From positions 111,884 to 175,883 of the forward strand of contig QFQY01000014.1 of the NCBI GenBank assembly GCA_003248805.1: 64,000 bases of DNA, given 5' to 3'. The translations under genes and the position numbers were made by a program. The notes under the pieces were generated by a model. That model was not told where the DNA came from. It was given only the letters and a program-made list of their open reading frames with translations, and did no database searches. Positions 1 to 7,957 of this stretch are shown here, piece after piece. How positions within the stretch are numbered: the stretch's first letter is position 1; each line of letters starts with the position of its first letter. Origin of the DNA: Chelatococcus sp. (lineage in GTDB: Bacteria > Pseudomonadota > Alphaproteobacteria > Rhizobiales > Beijerinckiaceae).

Positions 1-648
1 TGGCTGCTCGCGCTGATCGGGCGGTCGGACGATCCGGCAGGCGTCGGCGCCACCATGGAAGCGCTGCTCGGTGGCCGCCGCCATCCCCAGCCGCTGATCT
101 TCCTGCCTTATCTCCAGGGCGAGCGCGTGCCCTACTGGAATCCGGCCTTGCGCGGGGCTTTCGTCGGCCTCAATCGCAGCCATGGCGCGACCGATCTCGC
201 CTATGCCGTGCTGGAGGGCGTCGCCTTCCTCAACCGCATCGTGCTGGAGCGGGCGGAGGCCGCGCTGGGCGGTCCGGCGATGGAGATCCGCTTCGGCGGC
301 GGGGCTGCCGCGAACCCGGTCTGGAGCCAGATCAAGGCCGATATCTGCGGCCGGCCGGTCGTGGTCGGTGCCGCCAGGGAGCCCGGAATCCTCGGCGCGG
401 CGATCGTCGCCTGGACGGGGCTCAGCCGTTTCGCTTCGCTCGCCGAGGCGCAGGAGCGGCTGGTCAGCGTCGCCCGGCGGTTCGAGCCGCGGCCAGGTCC
501 CCGTGCCGCCTATGACGCCCTCTTCCCGCTGTATCGCCGCGCTGAGGCCGCGCTCGCGCCGGTTTCGGCCGAGCTCGCCGCGCTCTCGCGCAGCTCGGGC
601 GCGCTGCCCGGCATCCATGCTTCCCCTCTCGCATCATCGAAGGACTGA
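1..648 (+). CDS. FGGY-family carbohydrate kinase, C-terminal part (5' end outside window)
   Basis: The reading frame is open from the first base, so the gene starts upstream and only the last 215 residues are visible. They match the C-terminal half of FGGY sugar kinases of the xylulokinase type: a GERVPYWNP segment (compare GERTP in xylulokinases), then the glycine-rich FGGGAAANPVWSQ signature that closes the ATP-binding domain. The family transfers phosphate from ATP to a hydroxyl of a sugar or polyol. The substrate cannot be read from this part. It is the first visible gene of a run of closely spaced plus-strand genes for a BtpA protein, an SDR dehydrogenase and an ABC importer, so its product probably enters a pathway for the imported compound. 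Confidence 0.85.
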   Translation, partial: WLLALIGRSDDPAGVGATMEALLGGRRHPQPLIFLPYLQGERVPYWNPALRGAFVGLNRSHGATDLAYAVLEGVAFLNRIVLERAEAALGGPAMEIRFGGGAAANPVWSQIKADICGRPVVVGAAREPGILGAAIVAWTGLSRFASLAEAQERLVSVARRFEPRPGPRAAYDALFPLYRRAEAALAPVSAELAALSRSSGALPGIHASPLASSKD

Positions 649-654
649 TCCGTC

Positions 655-1467
655 ATGAAGACCCTCGTGCAGGCCGAGTACGGCCGGGACCACCTGCTGG
701 TCGGCTGCGTGCACACGCTCGCCTTGCCCGGATCGCCGCTCTACGACCGCAGCGGCGGCATGCGCAAAGTCATCAGGCAGGCGCAGGAGGAGGCGAAGAT
801 CCTCGAGGAGGCCGGCTTCCACGCGCTGCTCTACACCAATGAATCGGACATGCCCTACGAGGCGAAGATGCCGATCGAGGCCGTCGCCGCGATGACCGAG
901 GTGATCGCCGAATGCCAGGCGCGCACCAGCCTGCCGCATGGCGTCAACATGCTGATCGACCCGCCGGCCTCGATCGCCGTGGCGCATGCCACGGGCGGGC
1001 GCTTCGTACGCGCCTTCCTGACCGGGCTGCTCGCGGGCGATATCGGCATGATGGCGCCGGACGGGGCGCGTGCGCTGCGTCTGCGCGCCAATCTCGGCGC
1101 CGAGAACATCAGGATCATCTGCAACGTCACCCCCGGCTTCTCGATCAATCTCGACAACCGGCCGGTCGAGCAGCTCGCCTCGGGCGCGGTCTTCATCGGG
1201 CTCGCCGACGTCGTCTGCGTTGGTGGCCCGGCGGCGGGCAAGGAGGCCGATATCGGCGTGATCGAGCGCGTCGCGAAGCATGTCTCCGATACGCCCGTCG
1301 CGGTCGGCACCGGCGTCGCGGAAGAGAACATCGCCCGGCTGGCGGAGGTCGCCGACATCTTCATCGTCGGCACCTCGATCAAGAAGGACCGGCAGACGCT
1401 GAACCCGGTCGAGCCGAGCCGCGCCCAGGCGCTGGTGCGCGCCTACGAGACGCGCAAGGCGGCCTGA
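655..1467 (+). CDS. BtpA/SgcQ family protein
   Basis: A 270-residue protein of the BtpA/SgcQ family, a predicted TIM-barrel fold. BtpA is needed for photosystem I accumulation in cyanobacteria, while SgcQ sits in a pentose-related operon of E. coli, and the chemical reaction is not settled. Visible family segments are an N-terminal GCVHTLALPGSPLY, a central LLYTNESDMPY, and a C-terminal VGTGVAEENIARL followed by FIVGTSIKKD that resembles a phosphate-binding end of a barrel. It begins 6 bases after the kinase and is followed after 4 bases by the SDR gene, so it is surely part of one operon. Here a role in sugar or nucleoside catabolism is more likely than anything photosynthetic, which is inference from context. 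Confidence 0.85.
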   Translation: MKTLVQAEYGRDHLLVGCVHTLALPGSPLYDRSGGMRKVIRQAQEEAKILEEAGFHALLYTNESDMPYEAKMPIEAVAAMTEVIAECQARTSLPHGVNMLIDPPASIAVAHATGGRFVRAFLTGLLAGDIGMMAPDGARALRLRANLGAENIRIICNVTPGFSINLDNRPVEQLASGAVFIGLADVVCVGGPAAGKEADIGVIERVAKHVSDTPVAVGTGVAEENIARLAEVADIFIVGTSIKKDRQTLNPVEPSRAQALVRAYETRKAA

Positions 1468-1471
1468 TCCG

Positions 1472-2260
1472 ATGTCGGCAGCCGAAGCACCCGTCACCCT
1501 CATTACCGGCGCCTCGGGCGGTATCTGCGGTGCGCTCGCCGTCATGCTCGCCGGGGCGGGGCACAGGCTCGTCCTCTCGGCGCTCGATATGGCCGGGCTC
1601 GATGCTGTCGCGGCGGAGGTCGCCTCGGTCGGCGGCGAGGCGGTCACGATCGCCGGCGACGTGCGCGAGCGCGCGCTCGCCGAGGCGTTGATCGAACTCG
1701 CCGAGACGCGCTTCGGCCGGCTCGACCATCTCGTCACGGGTGCCGGCGCGTCGCGCCCGGTGCCGCTCGTCGAGATGGAGGACGATGAGTGGGACAAGCT
1801 CGTCGACATCAACCTCTCGGCCGTGTTCCGCATCTCGAAGGCGGCGGCCCGGCGGATGATCGCGCAGGGGGAGGGGGGTGCCATCGTCCACATCTCCTCC
1901 ATCGCCCACAGCAATGGCGGGGCGAACCTCGCCTATGGCTCGGCCAAGGGCGGCGTCGCGACGCTGACTTACGGCATGGCCCAGCAATTGGGGCGACATG
2001 GCATCCGCGTGAATGCTGTTGCGCCCGGCATCATCGATACGCCAATGGTGAGGACCGGATTCGCGCAGCAGTTCAACGCCCTCGTCGAGGGCGCGGCGGT
2101 GCGCACCCCCCTCGGCCGGCTCGGGAGACCAGAGGATGTCGCCAGCGTGATCGCCTTCCTGCTTTCGCCGGGCGCGGCCTTCGTCACCGGCGCACTGATT
2201 CCGATCACCGGAGGCATCGAAATCCTGTCCCCGATCTCGACCATCGCGAAAGGGGCGTGA
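1472..2260 (+). CDS. SDR family NAD(P)-dependent oxidoreductase
   Basis: A classical short-chain dehydrogenase/reductase of 262 residues, a normal length. The cofactor loop is at residues 12-20 and reads TGASGGICG, so the usual third glycine of TGxxxGxG is a cysteine followed by a glycine. The catalytic residues are otherwise standard: a serine in HISSIAHS near 141 and the YxxxK pair Tyr155/Lys159 in YGSAK, followed by the IRVNAVAPG segment. The C-terminus has the usual VTGALIPITGG end. It probably oxidises a sugar, polyol or related alcohol in the cytoplasm. It sits between the btpA-like gene and the transporter genes with gaps of only 4 bases. Confidence 0.9.
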   Translation: MSAAEAPVTLITGASGGICGALAVMLAGAGHRLVLSALDMAGLDAVAAEVASVGGEAVTIAGDVRERALAEALIELAETRFGRLDHLVTGAGASRPVPLVEMEDDEWDKLVDINLSAVFRISKAAARRMIAQGEGGAIVHISSIAHSNGGANLAYGSAKGGVATLTYGMAQQLGRHGIRVNAVAPGIIDTPMVRTGFAQQFNALVEGAAVRTPLGRLGRPEDVASVIAFLLSPGAAFVTGALIPITGGIEILSPISTIAKGA

Positions 2261-2264
2261 GGCG

Positions 2265-3221
2265 ATGGGCCGGATCGACAGCCGTGAACTGATCGGGCGC
2301 TACGGCACGGCCATCGCCGGCCTGCTGCTGATCGCCTTCTTCCTTCTGTTCGCGCCGAACTTCGCCAGCGCCACGAACATCGTCAACGTGCTCAAGGATA
2401 CGAGCTTCCTCGCCATCCTGGCGATCGGTTTCACGCTGGCCTTCACCGTCTCGGAGCTCGATCTCTCCGTCGCCGAGATCGCGAGCCTCGCGGCGGTGGT
2501 CTGCGGCTGGCTGGTGCAGCTGCAGTACCCGCCGTTCGTCGCGGTCGCGGCGGCGCTCGCCGTGGGTATCGTGCTCGGCTCGCTCAACGGCTACGGCGTC
2601 ACGGTCCTGCGCATTCCCTCGCTGATCATGACGCTGGGCACCGCGGCCATCGCCAAGGGCCTCGCCTTCATGATCACGCAGGGCGTCGCCTTCGTCGGCC
2701 GCTGGCCCGTCGGCTTCACGGGGCTGGCGCGGGGCTACAGCTTCGGCATTCCCAATCTGGTGCTCTGGATGGCCGCCGTCACCGTCTTCGCCTACGGGCT
2801 CGTCAAATGGACGCGGACCGGCGCGCATATGGTCGCGACCGGCGAGGCGGACGAGGCGGCGCGGCTCGCCGGCATCGCCACGGCGCGGATGAAGCGCATC
2901 GGCCTGCTGCTGGCCGGCGTGATGTCGGCGATCATGGCCGTGCTGCTCGCCGCCAACCTGTCCTCCGCCGCGCCGAACATGGCGGGCGACTACCTGCTCT
3001 ACGCCATCGCCGCGGTGCTGCTCGGCATGACGATGTTCGACCCCGGCAAGCCGAACATCCCCGGCACGGTGTTCGCCGCGCTGGTGCTGAAGGTGCTGGG
3101 CAACGGCTTGGTGCTGCTCGGCGCGGCCTATTACGTTCAGGACATCGTTCTCGGCGTCATCATCATCGGCTCCGTGGCCTTCTCGGCCAGTGCGATGAAG
3201 AAGGCGGCCTTCAAGGTCTGA
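2265..3221 (+). CDS. ABC transporter permease, ribose/RbsC type
   Basis: A 318-residue hydrophobic protein of the BPD_transp_2 family, the membrane part of ribose, xylose and nucleoside-type importers. It shows about eight to ten membrane segments, beginning with TAIAGLLLIAFFLLF, and the family hallmark SELDLSVAEIASLAAVV (compare the GIDLSVG motif of RbsC), where the usual G-I-D-L becomes E-L-D-L. Its start overlaps nothing and lies 4 bases after the SDR gene. It should pair with the binding protein at 3254 and the ATPase at 4350. A single permease gene is visible, so it would act as a homodimer. Confidence 0.93.
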   Translation: MGRIDSRELIGRYGTAIAGLLLIAFFLLFAPNFASATNIVNVLKDTSFLAILAIGFTLAFTVSELDLSVAEIASLAAVVCGWLVQLQYPPFVAVAAALAVGIVLGSLNGYGVTVLRIPSLIMTLGTAAIAKGLAFMITQGVAFVGRWPVGFTGLARGYSFGIPNLVLWMAAVTVFAYGLVKWTRTGAHMVATGEADEAARLAGIATARMKRIGLLLAGVMSAIMAVLLAANLSSAAPNMAGDYLLYAIAAVLLGMTMFDPGKPNIPGTVFAALVLKVLGNGLVLLGAAYYVQDIVLGVIIIGSVAFSASAMKKAAFKV

Positions 3222-3253
3222 GTTCTCAATCAAGAAACGAGGGGATGCGTCAC

Positions 3254-4198
3254 ATGTTCGGATTGAAGACAATGCTCATGGCGGCCGCCGCGCTCGTCGC
3301 GCTCGGCCAGGCCGCAAACGCCTTCGAGGTCGGCATCATCGGCTTCCAGTTCTCGTCGGAGACGCATGCGCGCGTCGCCAACGCCGCTGCCGCCGCCGCG
3401 AAGGCCAAGGGCTGGAACGTCACGCTGCTGAACTCCGAGGGCGCGCTCCCCAAGCACGCCGAGCAGTTCGACGCGCTGATCGCCAAGAAGGTCGACGCGA
3501 TCATCGTCGCCATGGGCAAGCCGGTCGAGGCCGATGCCCAGTTCCAGGCTGCCAAGGCCGCCAAGATTCCGGTCGTCACCGTGCAGTCGGGCTCCAGCCC
3601 GCACGCGCTCTTCGACATCCAGACCAACGAATACAAGGTCGGCGCCGAGGCCGCGCTCTACCTGCTCGGCCAGCTCGGCTACCAGGGCAACATCGTCTCG
3701 GCCCGCTTCGACCTGAACGTCGCCTCGCGCATCCGCGGCAAGATCCTCGACGTGGTGCTCTCCGAGAACCAGGCCGTGAAGGAACTCGGCAAGTTCTCGA
3801 TGGCCCGCACCCAGAGCTGGCGCGACGACGTGCGCGCCGGCATGCAGGCGCTGCTGCTCCAGAACCAGGGCAAGATCAACGGCATCTGGGCCTCCTTCGA
3901 CGGGCAGGCCTACATCATCGACGACCTGCTGCAGTCGCAGGGCGTCAAGAAGGGCCAGATCCCGCTCGTCTCCGTCGATGGCGGCAAGGAGACCTATGAG
4001 CGCATCGCCGATCCGGCCTCGACGCTGATGGCGACGGTCTCGATTCCCTTCGAGGAGATGGGCAAGCAGGCCGTCGACGCGATCCAGGCGATCGTCGTCG
4101 ACAAGAAGCCGAAGGAGACGGTCGCGGCCGGCCCCTATCTCTTCACGGACGCGGTGCTGGTCGACAAGACCAACGTCCAGCAGTTCCTGAAGAAGTGA
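3254..4198 (+). CDS. sugar-type ABC transporter substrate-binding protein
   Basis: A periplasmic binding protein of the Peripla_BP_4 class, 314 residues. A Sec signal peptide covers about residues 1-22, with a hydrophobic run and an Ala-x-Ala end before FEVGIIGFQF. The mature part has the two-lobe pattern of ribose-binding proteins (ALIAKKVDAIIVAMGKPVEA, then IPVVTVQSG and VSVDGGKETY). ATG 3254 was preferred over the in-frame ATG at 3245 because the GAGGGG ribosome site ends at 3244, nine bases before 3254 but touching 3245. It follows the permease by 32 bases. The ligand is unknown, and the downstream nucleoside hydrolase hints at a nucleoside or ribose-like compound. Confidence 0.92.
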   Translation: MFGLKTMLMAAAALVALGQAANAFEVGIIGFQFSSETHARVANAAAAAAKAKGWNVTLLNSEGALPKHAEQFDALIAKKVDAIIVAMGKPVEADAQFQAAKAAKIPVVTVQSGSSPHALFDIQTNEYKVGAEAALYLLGQLGYQGNIVSARFDLNVASRIRGKILDVVLSENQAVKELGKFSMARTQSWRDDVRAGMQALLLQNQGKINGIWASFDGQAYIIDDLLQSQGVKKGQIPLVSVDGGKETYERIADPASTLMATVSIPFEEMGKQAVDAIQAIVVDKKPKETVAAGPYLFTDAVLVDKTNVQQFLKK

Positions 4199-4216
4199 GG
4201 GCGCACGCTCTCTCCG

Positions 4217-4309
4217 CGTCATGGTCGGGCTTGTCCCGACCGTCCACGTCTTCGCTGGTCGAAGGCCGTGTTCAAGACGTGGATGCTCGCCGCGAGGGCG
4301 GGCATGACG
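4217..4309. repeat. Extragenic palindromic repeat, copy 1
   Basis: A 93-bp element between the binding protein and ATPase genes. It begins CGTCATGGTCGGGCTTG and ends GGGCATGACG. The left end carries the short palindrome GTCGGGCTTGTCCCGAC. The middle holds CCACGTCTTCGCTGG and the right half holds CAAGACGTGGATGCTCGCC. The same element occurs in reverse orientation at 22279-22371. The repeat lies inside an operon, so it may cap or process the mRNA between the upstream genes and the ATPase, which is inference. Confidence 0.75.
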
Positions 4310-4349
4310 CCGGCGTCAGCCATTCGGACTCATCACGCGCGTTGAAGCC

Positions 4350-5123
4350 ATGACCGGGACAACCAGCCCCACACCCCTCCTCTCGCTTCGCGGCATCGGC
4401 AAGAGCTACGGCCCCGTGGTCGCGGTACGCGAGGTCGATCTCGACATCTATCCTGGCGAGGTCGTCGCGCTTTGCGGCGACAACGGCGCCGGCAAGTCGA
4501 GCCTGATCAAGGTGATCTCCGGTGCCGAGGAGGCGACTTCGGGCACGATGAGCCTGCGTGGCAAGCCCGTCACCTTTTCCTCGCCGCATGACGCGCTCGA
4601 ACAGGGCGTGGCGACGATCTACCAGGACCTCGCGCTGGCACCGCGTCTCTCCATCGCCCAGAACGTGTTCATGGGCTCGGAGCTGACGAAGCCGGTGCTG
4701 CTGCCCTTCCTGCGGCTGCTCGACAAGAAGAAGATGATCGCGGAGTCGCAGCGCTATCTCGCGCAGCTCTCCGCCGCCGTCACCGACATGACGCGGCCCG
4801 TGGAGCGGCTCTCCGGCGGCCAGCGCCAGGCGGTGGCGATCTCGCGCGCGCTGCGCTGGAACGCCGAGATCATCATCATGGACGAGCCGACCGCGGCGCT
4901 CGGCGTCAAGGAGAGCGCGCTCGTCCTCGATCTCATCCGCAAGCTGAAGGCGGACGGGCGCACCGTCATTCTGATCAGCCACAACATGCGCGACGTGGTG
5001 GCGCTCGCCGACCGCGTCGTGATCATGGGGGCGGGGCGCAAATATGTGGATCGCCCGCTCGGGGACCTGACCGCCGACGACATCACGCATCTCATCATGG
5101 CCGGTAACGCCAGGGCGGCCTGA
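4350..5123 (+). CDS. ABC transporter ATP-binding protein, single-domain sugar type
   Basis: A 257-residue ATPase with Walker A GDNGAGKS at 43-50, the signature LSGGQRQ near 153-159, a Walker B ending in MDEPTAALG near 174-182 and the switch histidine in LISHNMRD. The closest family is the carbohydrate importers. RbsA-like ATPases carry two nucleotide-binding domains in about 500 residues, but this protein has one, as in the FrcA type of fructose importers, so it should work as a dimer. It is separated from the binding protein by 151 bases that contain a palindromic repeat, and is followed after 2 bases by the nucleoside hydrolase gene. Confidence 0.92.
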   Translation: MTGTTSPTPLLSLRGIGKSYGPVVAVREVDLDIYPGEVVALCGDNGAGKSSLIKVISGAEEATSGTMSLRGKPVTFSSPHDALEQGVATIYQDLALAPRLSIAQNVFMGSELTKPVLLPFLRLLDKKKMIAESQRYLAQLSAAVTDMTRPVERLSGGQRQAVAISRALRWNAEIIIMDEPTAALGVKESALVLDLIRKLKADGRTVILISHNMRDVVALADRVVIMGAGRKYVDRPLGDLTADDITHLIMAGNARAA

Positions 5124-5125
5124 GG

Positions 5126-6052
5126 ATGCGCGAGGCGATCGTCATCGACACCGATCCGGGGCAGGACGATGCCGTCGCCCTGCTGCTGGCCTTCGCCAGC
5201 CCCGATGCGCTCGACCTGCGCGCCATCACCACGGTCGCGGGGAATGTGCCGGTCGCGCAGACCACGGCGAACGCGCTGCGCATCCGCGATCTCGCCGGGT
5301 CGATGGTTCCCGTCCATCGCGGCGCGGAGGGGCCGCTGGTCTTCGCGCTCGAGACCGCTGAATTCGTCTGCGGGCCGGACGGCCTCGCCGGGGCCGACCT
5401 GCCGTCGCCCTCGGGCGAGCCGGAAGCCGGTCATGCCGTCGAGGCGATCATCGCGCTATGCCGCGCGGCGCCCGATGACGGAATCACGCTCTGTCCGCTC
5501 GGACCGCTGACCAATCTCGCGCTCGCCTTCCGCCTCGCGCCCGACATCCTGCCGAAAGTCCGGCGCATCGTCCTGATGGGAGGGGCCATCGGGCTCGGCA
5601 ACATCACGCCCGCGGCGGAATTCAACATCCATGTCGATCCGCATGCGGCGGCGGTGGTGTTCGGCGCAGGCAGGCCGATCGTGATGTTCGGGCTCGGCGT
5701 CACGCTGCAGGCCATCGTCGCTCATGACCAGATCGCCCGCATCGGCGCGCTCGGCAGCGCGACGGGCCGGGCCGTGCACGGCATGCTGACGCGCCCCCGG
5801 CCCGGCGGGCTCGGCACGGCCGGGCACCCGATGCACGACCCCTGCGTCATCGCCTTCCTGCTCTGGCCCGAGCTGTTCGAGGGGCGCGACTGCTTCGTCG
5901 AGGTCGAGACCGGCCCCGGTCCGTTGCGCGGTCGCACCACCATCGACTGGAATGGGAGGCTGAAGCGCGAGCCGAACGCGCACGTCGTCGCCGGGGTGAA
6001 GGCGCACGACCTCTTCGAGCGCGTCGTCGAGCGCCTGTCGACATTGCCCTGA
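5126..6052 (+). CDS. Nucleoside hydrolase (IunH/RihA-like)
   Basis: A 308-residue member of the inosine-uridine nucleoside N-ribohydrolase family. The N-terminal calcium-binding motif DTDPGQDDA is at residues 8-16. The family segment GGAIGLGNITPAAEFNIHVD is near 152-171 and a later HDPCVI provides the second conserved Asp of the active site. The reaction splits ribonucleosides into base and ribose. No signal peptide is visible, so it acts in the cytoplasm, after import. Its tight spacing to the ABC ATPase (2 bases) ties it to the same transport unit. Which nucleoside it accepts cannot be told from sequence. Confidence 0.92.
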   Translation: MREAIVIDTDPGQDDAVALLLAFASPDALDLRAITTVAGNVPVAQTTANALRIRDLAGSMVPVHRGAEGPLVFALETAEFVCGPDGLAGADLPSPSGEPEAGHAVEAIIALCRAAPDDGITLCPLGPLTNLALAFRLAPDILPKVRRIVLMGGAIGLGNITPAAEFNIHVDPHAAAVVFGAGRPIVMFGLGVTLQAIVAHDQIARIGALGSATGRAVHGMLTRPRPGGLGTAGHPMHDPCVIAFLLWPELFEGRDCFVEVETGPGPLRGRTTIDWNGRLKREPNAHVVAGVKAHDLFERVVERLSTLP

Positions 6053-6080
6053 CGACCCGGCCCTGACGACCCGGCCCTGA
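6047..6080. repeat. 14-bp tandem repeat, 2.4 copies
   Basis: The unit CCCTGACGACCCGG occurs at 6047-6060 and 6061-6074, with a partial third copy at 6075-6080. It spans the stop codon of the nucleoside hydrolase and the leader of the next gene. Every unit contains a TGA, so slippage here would not change the hydrolase. Confidence 0.8.
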
Positions 6081-6091
6081 TGGAGACAAGC

Positions 6092-6613
6092 ATGCCCCAT
6101 TTCGTCGATGCGCTTCAGCAGGAAGCGGCCGAAGCCATCGCCCATATGCGGGAGGCGGCCGTCGCGGCACGGCGCATCCATGCCCGGGCCGAGCTGATGC
6201 GCCACATGCTGACCACGGCCCGCAAGGTCAAGGACGAGCCGAAGGCCGAAGCGGTCGAGACCGTCGTGCGCGAATGGATGGATGCGTGGAATCTCGGTCG
6301 CACGGACTGGCCCCATATCGCCCGCGAGATGGAGGTCTTCACCGAGGCCTTCCACGACTATGCAAACGATCCGAGCGACGCGAACGATGCCCGCGTCGCC
6401 GGAAGCGCCGCCGCGCTCGACGCCGCGCTGGCGCGGGAAGGCACGTCCATCGCGGAGCAGATGGCGTTCCGTTCCCAATGCGCCCATGGCTGGTGGGAGC
6501 TCGTCGCGCCGGTCCCCGCCGATCTGCCGGGCCGGAAGGAGCGCCCATCCGTGCCGACGCTCGAGCCGGACAAGCCGTTCTGGGAAGCGGGCTGCGCCGA
6601 CTTTTGCCGATAG
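6092..6613 (+). CDS. Hypothetical protein, helical, last gene of the nucleoside/sugar operon
   Basis: A 173-residue protein I do not recognise. The N-terminal 100 residues look all-helical and charged (many Ala, Glu, Arg), the C-terminus is tryptophan-rich (CAHGWWELV, later KPFWEAGC) and holds three cysteines. There is no signal peptide or membrane segment. ATG 6092 was preferred over ATG 6080 because GGAG lies six bases before 6092. It follows the nucleoside hydrolase by 39 bases on the same strand and could be cotranscribed. Next comes a convergent gene. Confidence 0.6.
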   Translation: MPHFVDALQQEAAEAIAHMREAAVAARRIHARAELMRHMLTTARKVKDEPKAEAVETVVREWMDAWNLGRTDWPHIAREMEVFTEAFHDYANDPSDANDARVAGSAAALDAALAREGTSIAEQMAFRSQCAHGWWELVAPVPADLPGRKERPSVPTLEPDKPFWEAGCADFCR

Positions 6614-6623
6614 GAGCGCGTGA

Positions 6624-6641
6624 CGCCGGCCCGGGCCGGCG
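6624..6641. terminator. Possible bidirectional hairpin between convergent genes
   Basis: A perfect 18-bp G+C palindrome, CGCCGGCCCGGGCCGGCG, in the 49-base gap between the end of the small plus-strand gene and the end of the minus-strand PLP enzyme gene. Position suits a terminator for both, but no T-run follows on either strand. Confidence 0.4.
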
Positions 6642-6662
6642 CCTCAGCCCGTGCGGCCGAAA

Positions 6663-7799
6663 TCAGCCATAGGCGCCGCGGGCGGCGACGGGCCAGAGCG
6701 CCTCGACATGAGCATCGGGGCCGTGCAGGCCACGCACGCAGACATACCAGTCGTGCAGGTTCACCGTCGGGTCGCAATGGCCGGGCACGAGCAGCACGCG
6801 GTCGCCGCGATGCGGCAGGCCGACGGGATCGCCGGTCAGGATGCCATGCTCGTCGGACGGCTTGGTATAGACCACGCCTTCGCGCTGATAGGGCACCGGC
6901 ATGCCGGAATCGACCGAGGCCGCCTTGTGACCGGCATCGACCACGGCACGGTCCGGCACGGGCTTGCTCATCACTCCGGCGAGGACGAAGAGCGCGTGCT
7001 CGAAGCCGCGGAAGGGGGTGCCGTCGGCCTGCCGGTTCCGCGCGTAGTCGGCGTCCATGAAGATGTAGGAGCCGGCCTGGAGCTCGTTCCAGACTCCGGA
7101 CGCCGTTTCCAGCTCGTAGGTCCCGGTGCCCGCCCCGCCGACGATCTCGCAGGACAGGCCGGCCTGGGCGAGGCGTTCGACCGTGTTGCGCGTGGCGAGG
7201 CCCGCCCGCTCGATCGCCTCGCGCCGCTCGTCGATGGAGCGCATGTGCTGGGCGGCGCCGTGATAGGCCTGAATCCCGGAGAAACGCAGCGTGTTGGTAC
7301 GCGCGACGGCCTCGGCCAGACGGACGGCCATCTCGCCGGGAGCGACGCCGCAGCGCCGGCTGCCGATGTCGATCTCGACGAGGACATTCAGCACGACATC
7401 GTGGCGCGCGGCCGCCTCCGCCGCCTCGCGGACGCCGTCGGGATGGTCGACGCAGAGCCCGATGCGGGCCTGCCTGGCGAGCCGTGCCAGCCGGTCGAGC
7501 TTGGCCGCGCCGACGACCTCGTTGGTCACCAGCACGTCGTCGACGCCCCCCTCGACCAGGATCTCGGCTTCCGCGACCTTCTGGCAGCACTGGCCGACCG
7601 CGCCATGGGCGATCTGGCGCAGGGCGATCTCGGGGCTCTTATGGGTCTTGGCGTGGGGTCTCAGCCTGATGCCGTGCGCCTGGGTGAAGGCCGCCATGGC
7701 GACGAGATTGCGTTCGAAGGCGTCGAGATCCAGCACCAGGGCGGGCGTGTCGATCTCGGCGAGGCTTTGGCCGGGCTGGGCCGGCGGAGACAGGGGCAT
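6663..7799 (-). CDS. DSD1 family PLP-dependent enzyme (D-threonine/3-hydroxy-D-aspartate aldolase-like)
   Basis: A 378-residue enzyme of the D-threonine aldolase / D-serine dehydratase (DSD1) group, alanine racemase fold. The PLP lysine is Lys51 in RPHAKTHKS. The barrel ends in ETASGVWNELQAGSY. The C-terminal domain carries PGHCDPTVNLHD, whose His and Asp bind the divalent metal in this family. The family cleaves or dehydrates beta-hydroxy-D-amino acids such as D-threonine, D-serine or 3-hydroxy-D-aspartate, and the exact substrate is open. It is transcribed alone on the minus strand and faces the preceding operon. Confidence 0.88.
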   Translation of the reverse strand: MPLSPPAQPGQSLAEIDTPALVLDLDAFERNLVAMAAFTQAHGIRLRPHAKTHKSPEIALRQIAHGAVGQCCQKVAEAEILVEGGVDDVLVTNEVVGAAKLDRLARLARQARIGLCVDHPDGVREAAEAAARHDVVLNVLVEIDIGSRRCGVAPGEMAVRLAEAVARTNTLRFSGIQAYHGAAQHMRSIDERREAIERAGLATRNTVERLAQAGLSCEIVGGAGTGTYELETASGVWNELQAGSYIFMDADYARNRQADGTPFRGFEHALFVLAGVMSKPVPDRAVVDAGHKAASVDSGMPVPYQREGVVYTKPSDEHGILTGDPVGLPHRGDRVLLVPGHCDPTVNLHDWYVCVRGLHGPDAHVEALWPVAARGAYG

Positions 7800-7957
7800 G
7801 GGGTGTCGCGAACTCCGACTCGGTGGCTCTCAGAGGATGACAGCTTCGTGTCGGGAGCAAGACCCGGCGTGCGCATCGGGTCAAGCGCGAGGCCGTCATG
7901 CGGCTCGGGACCATGCGCCGGTAGCGCGGCGCGCCGAGCCGTGATAGGCCGCGCCGC

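Noticed and set aside
4199..4349. A riboswitch or attenuator in front of the ABC ATPase gene
   Set aside because: The only structure is a repeat that occurs again elsewhere in the window in inverse orientation, so it is a dispersed element.
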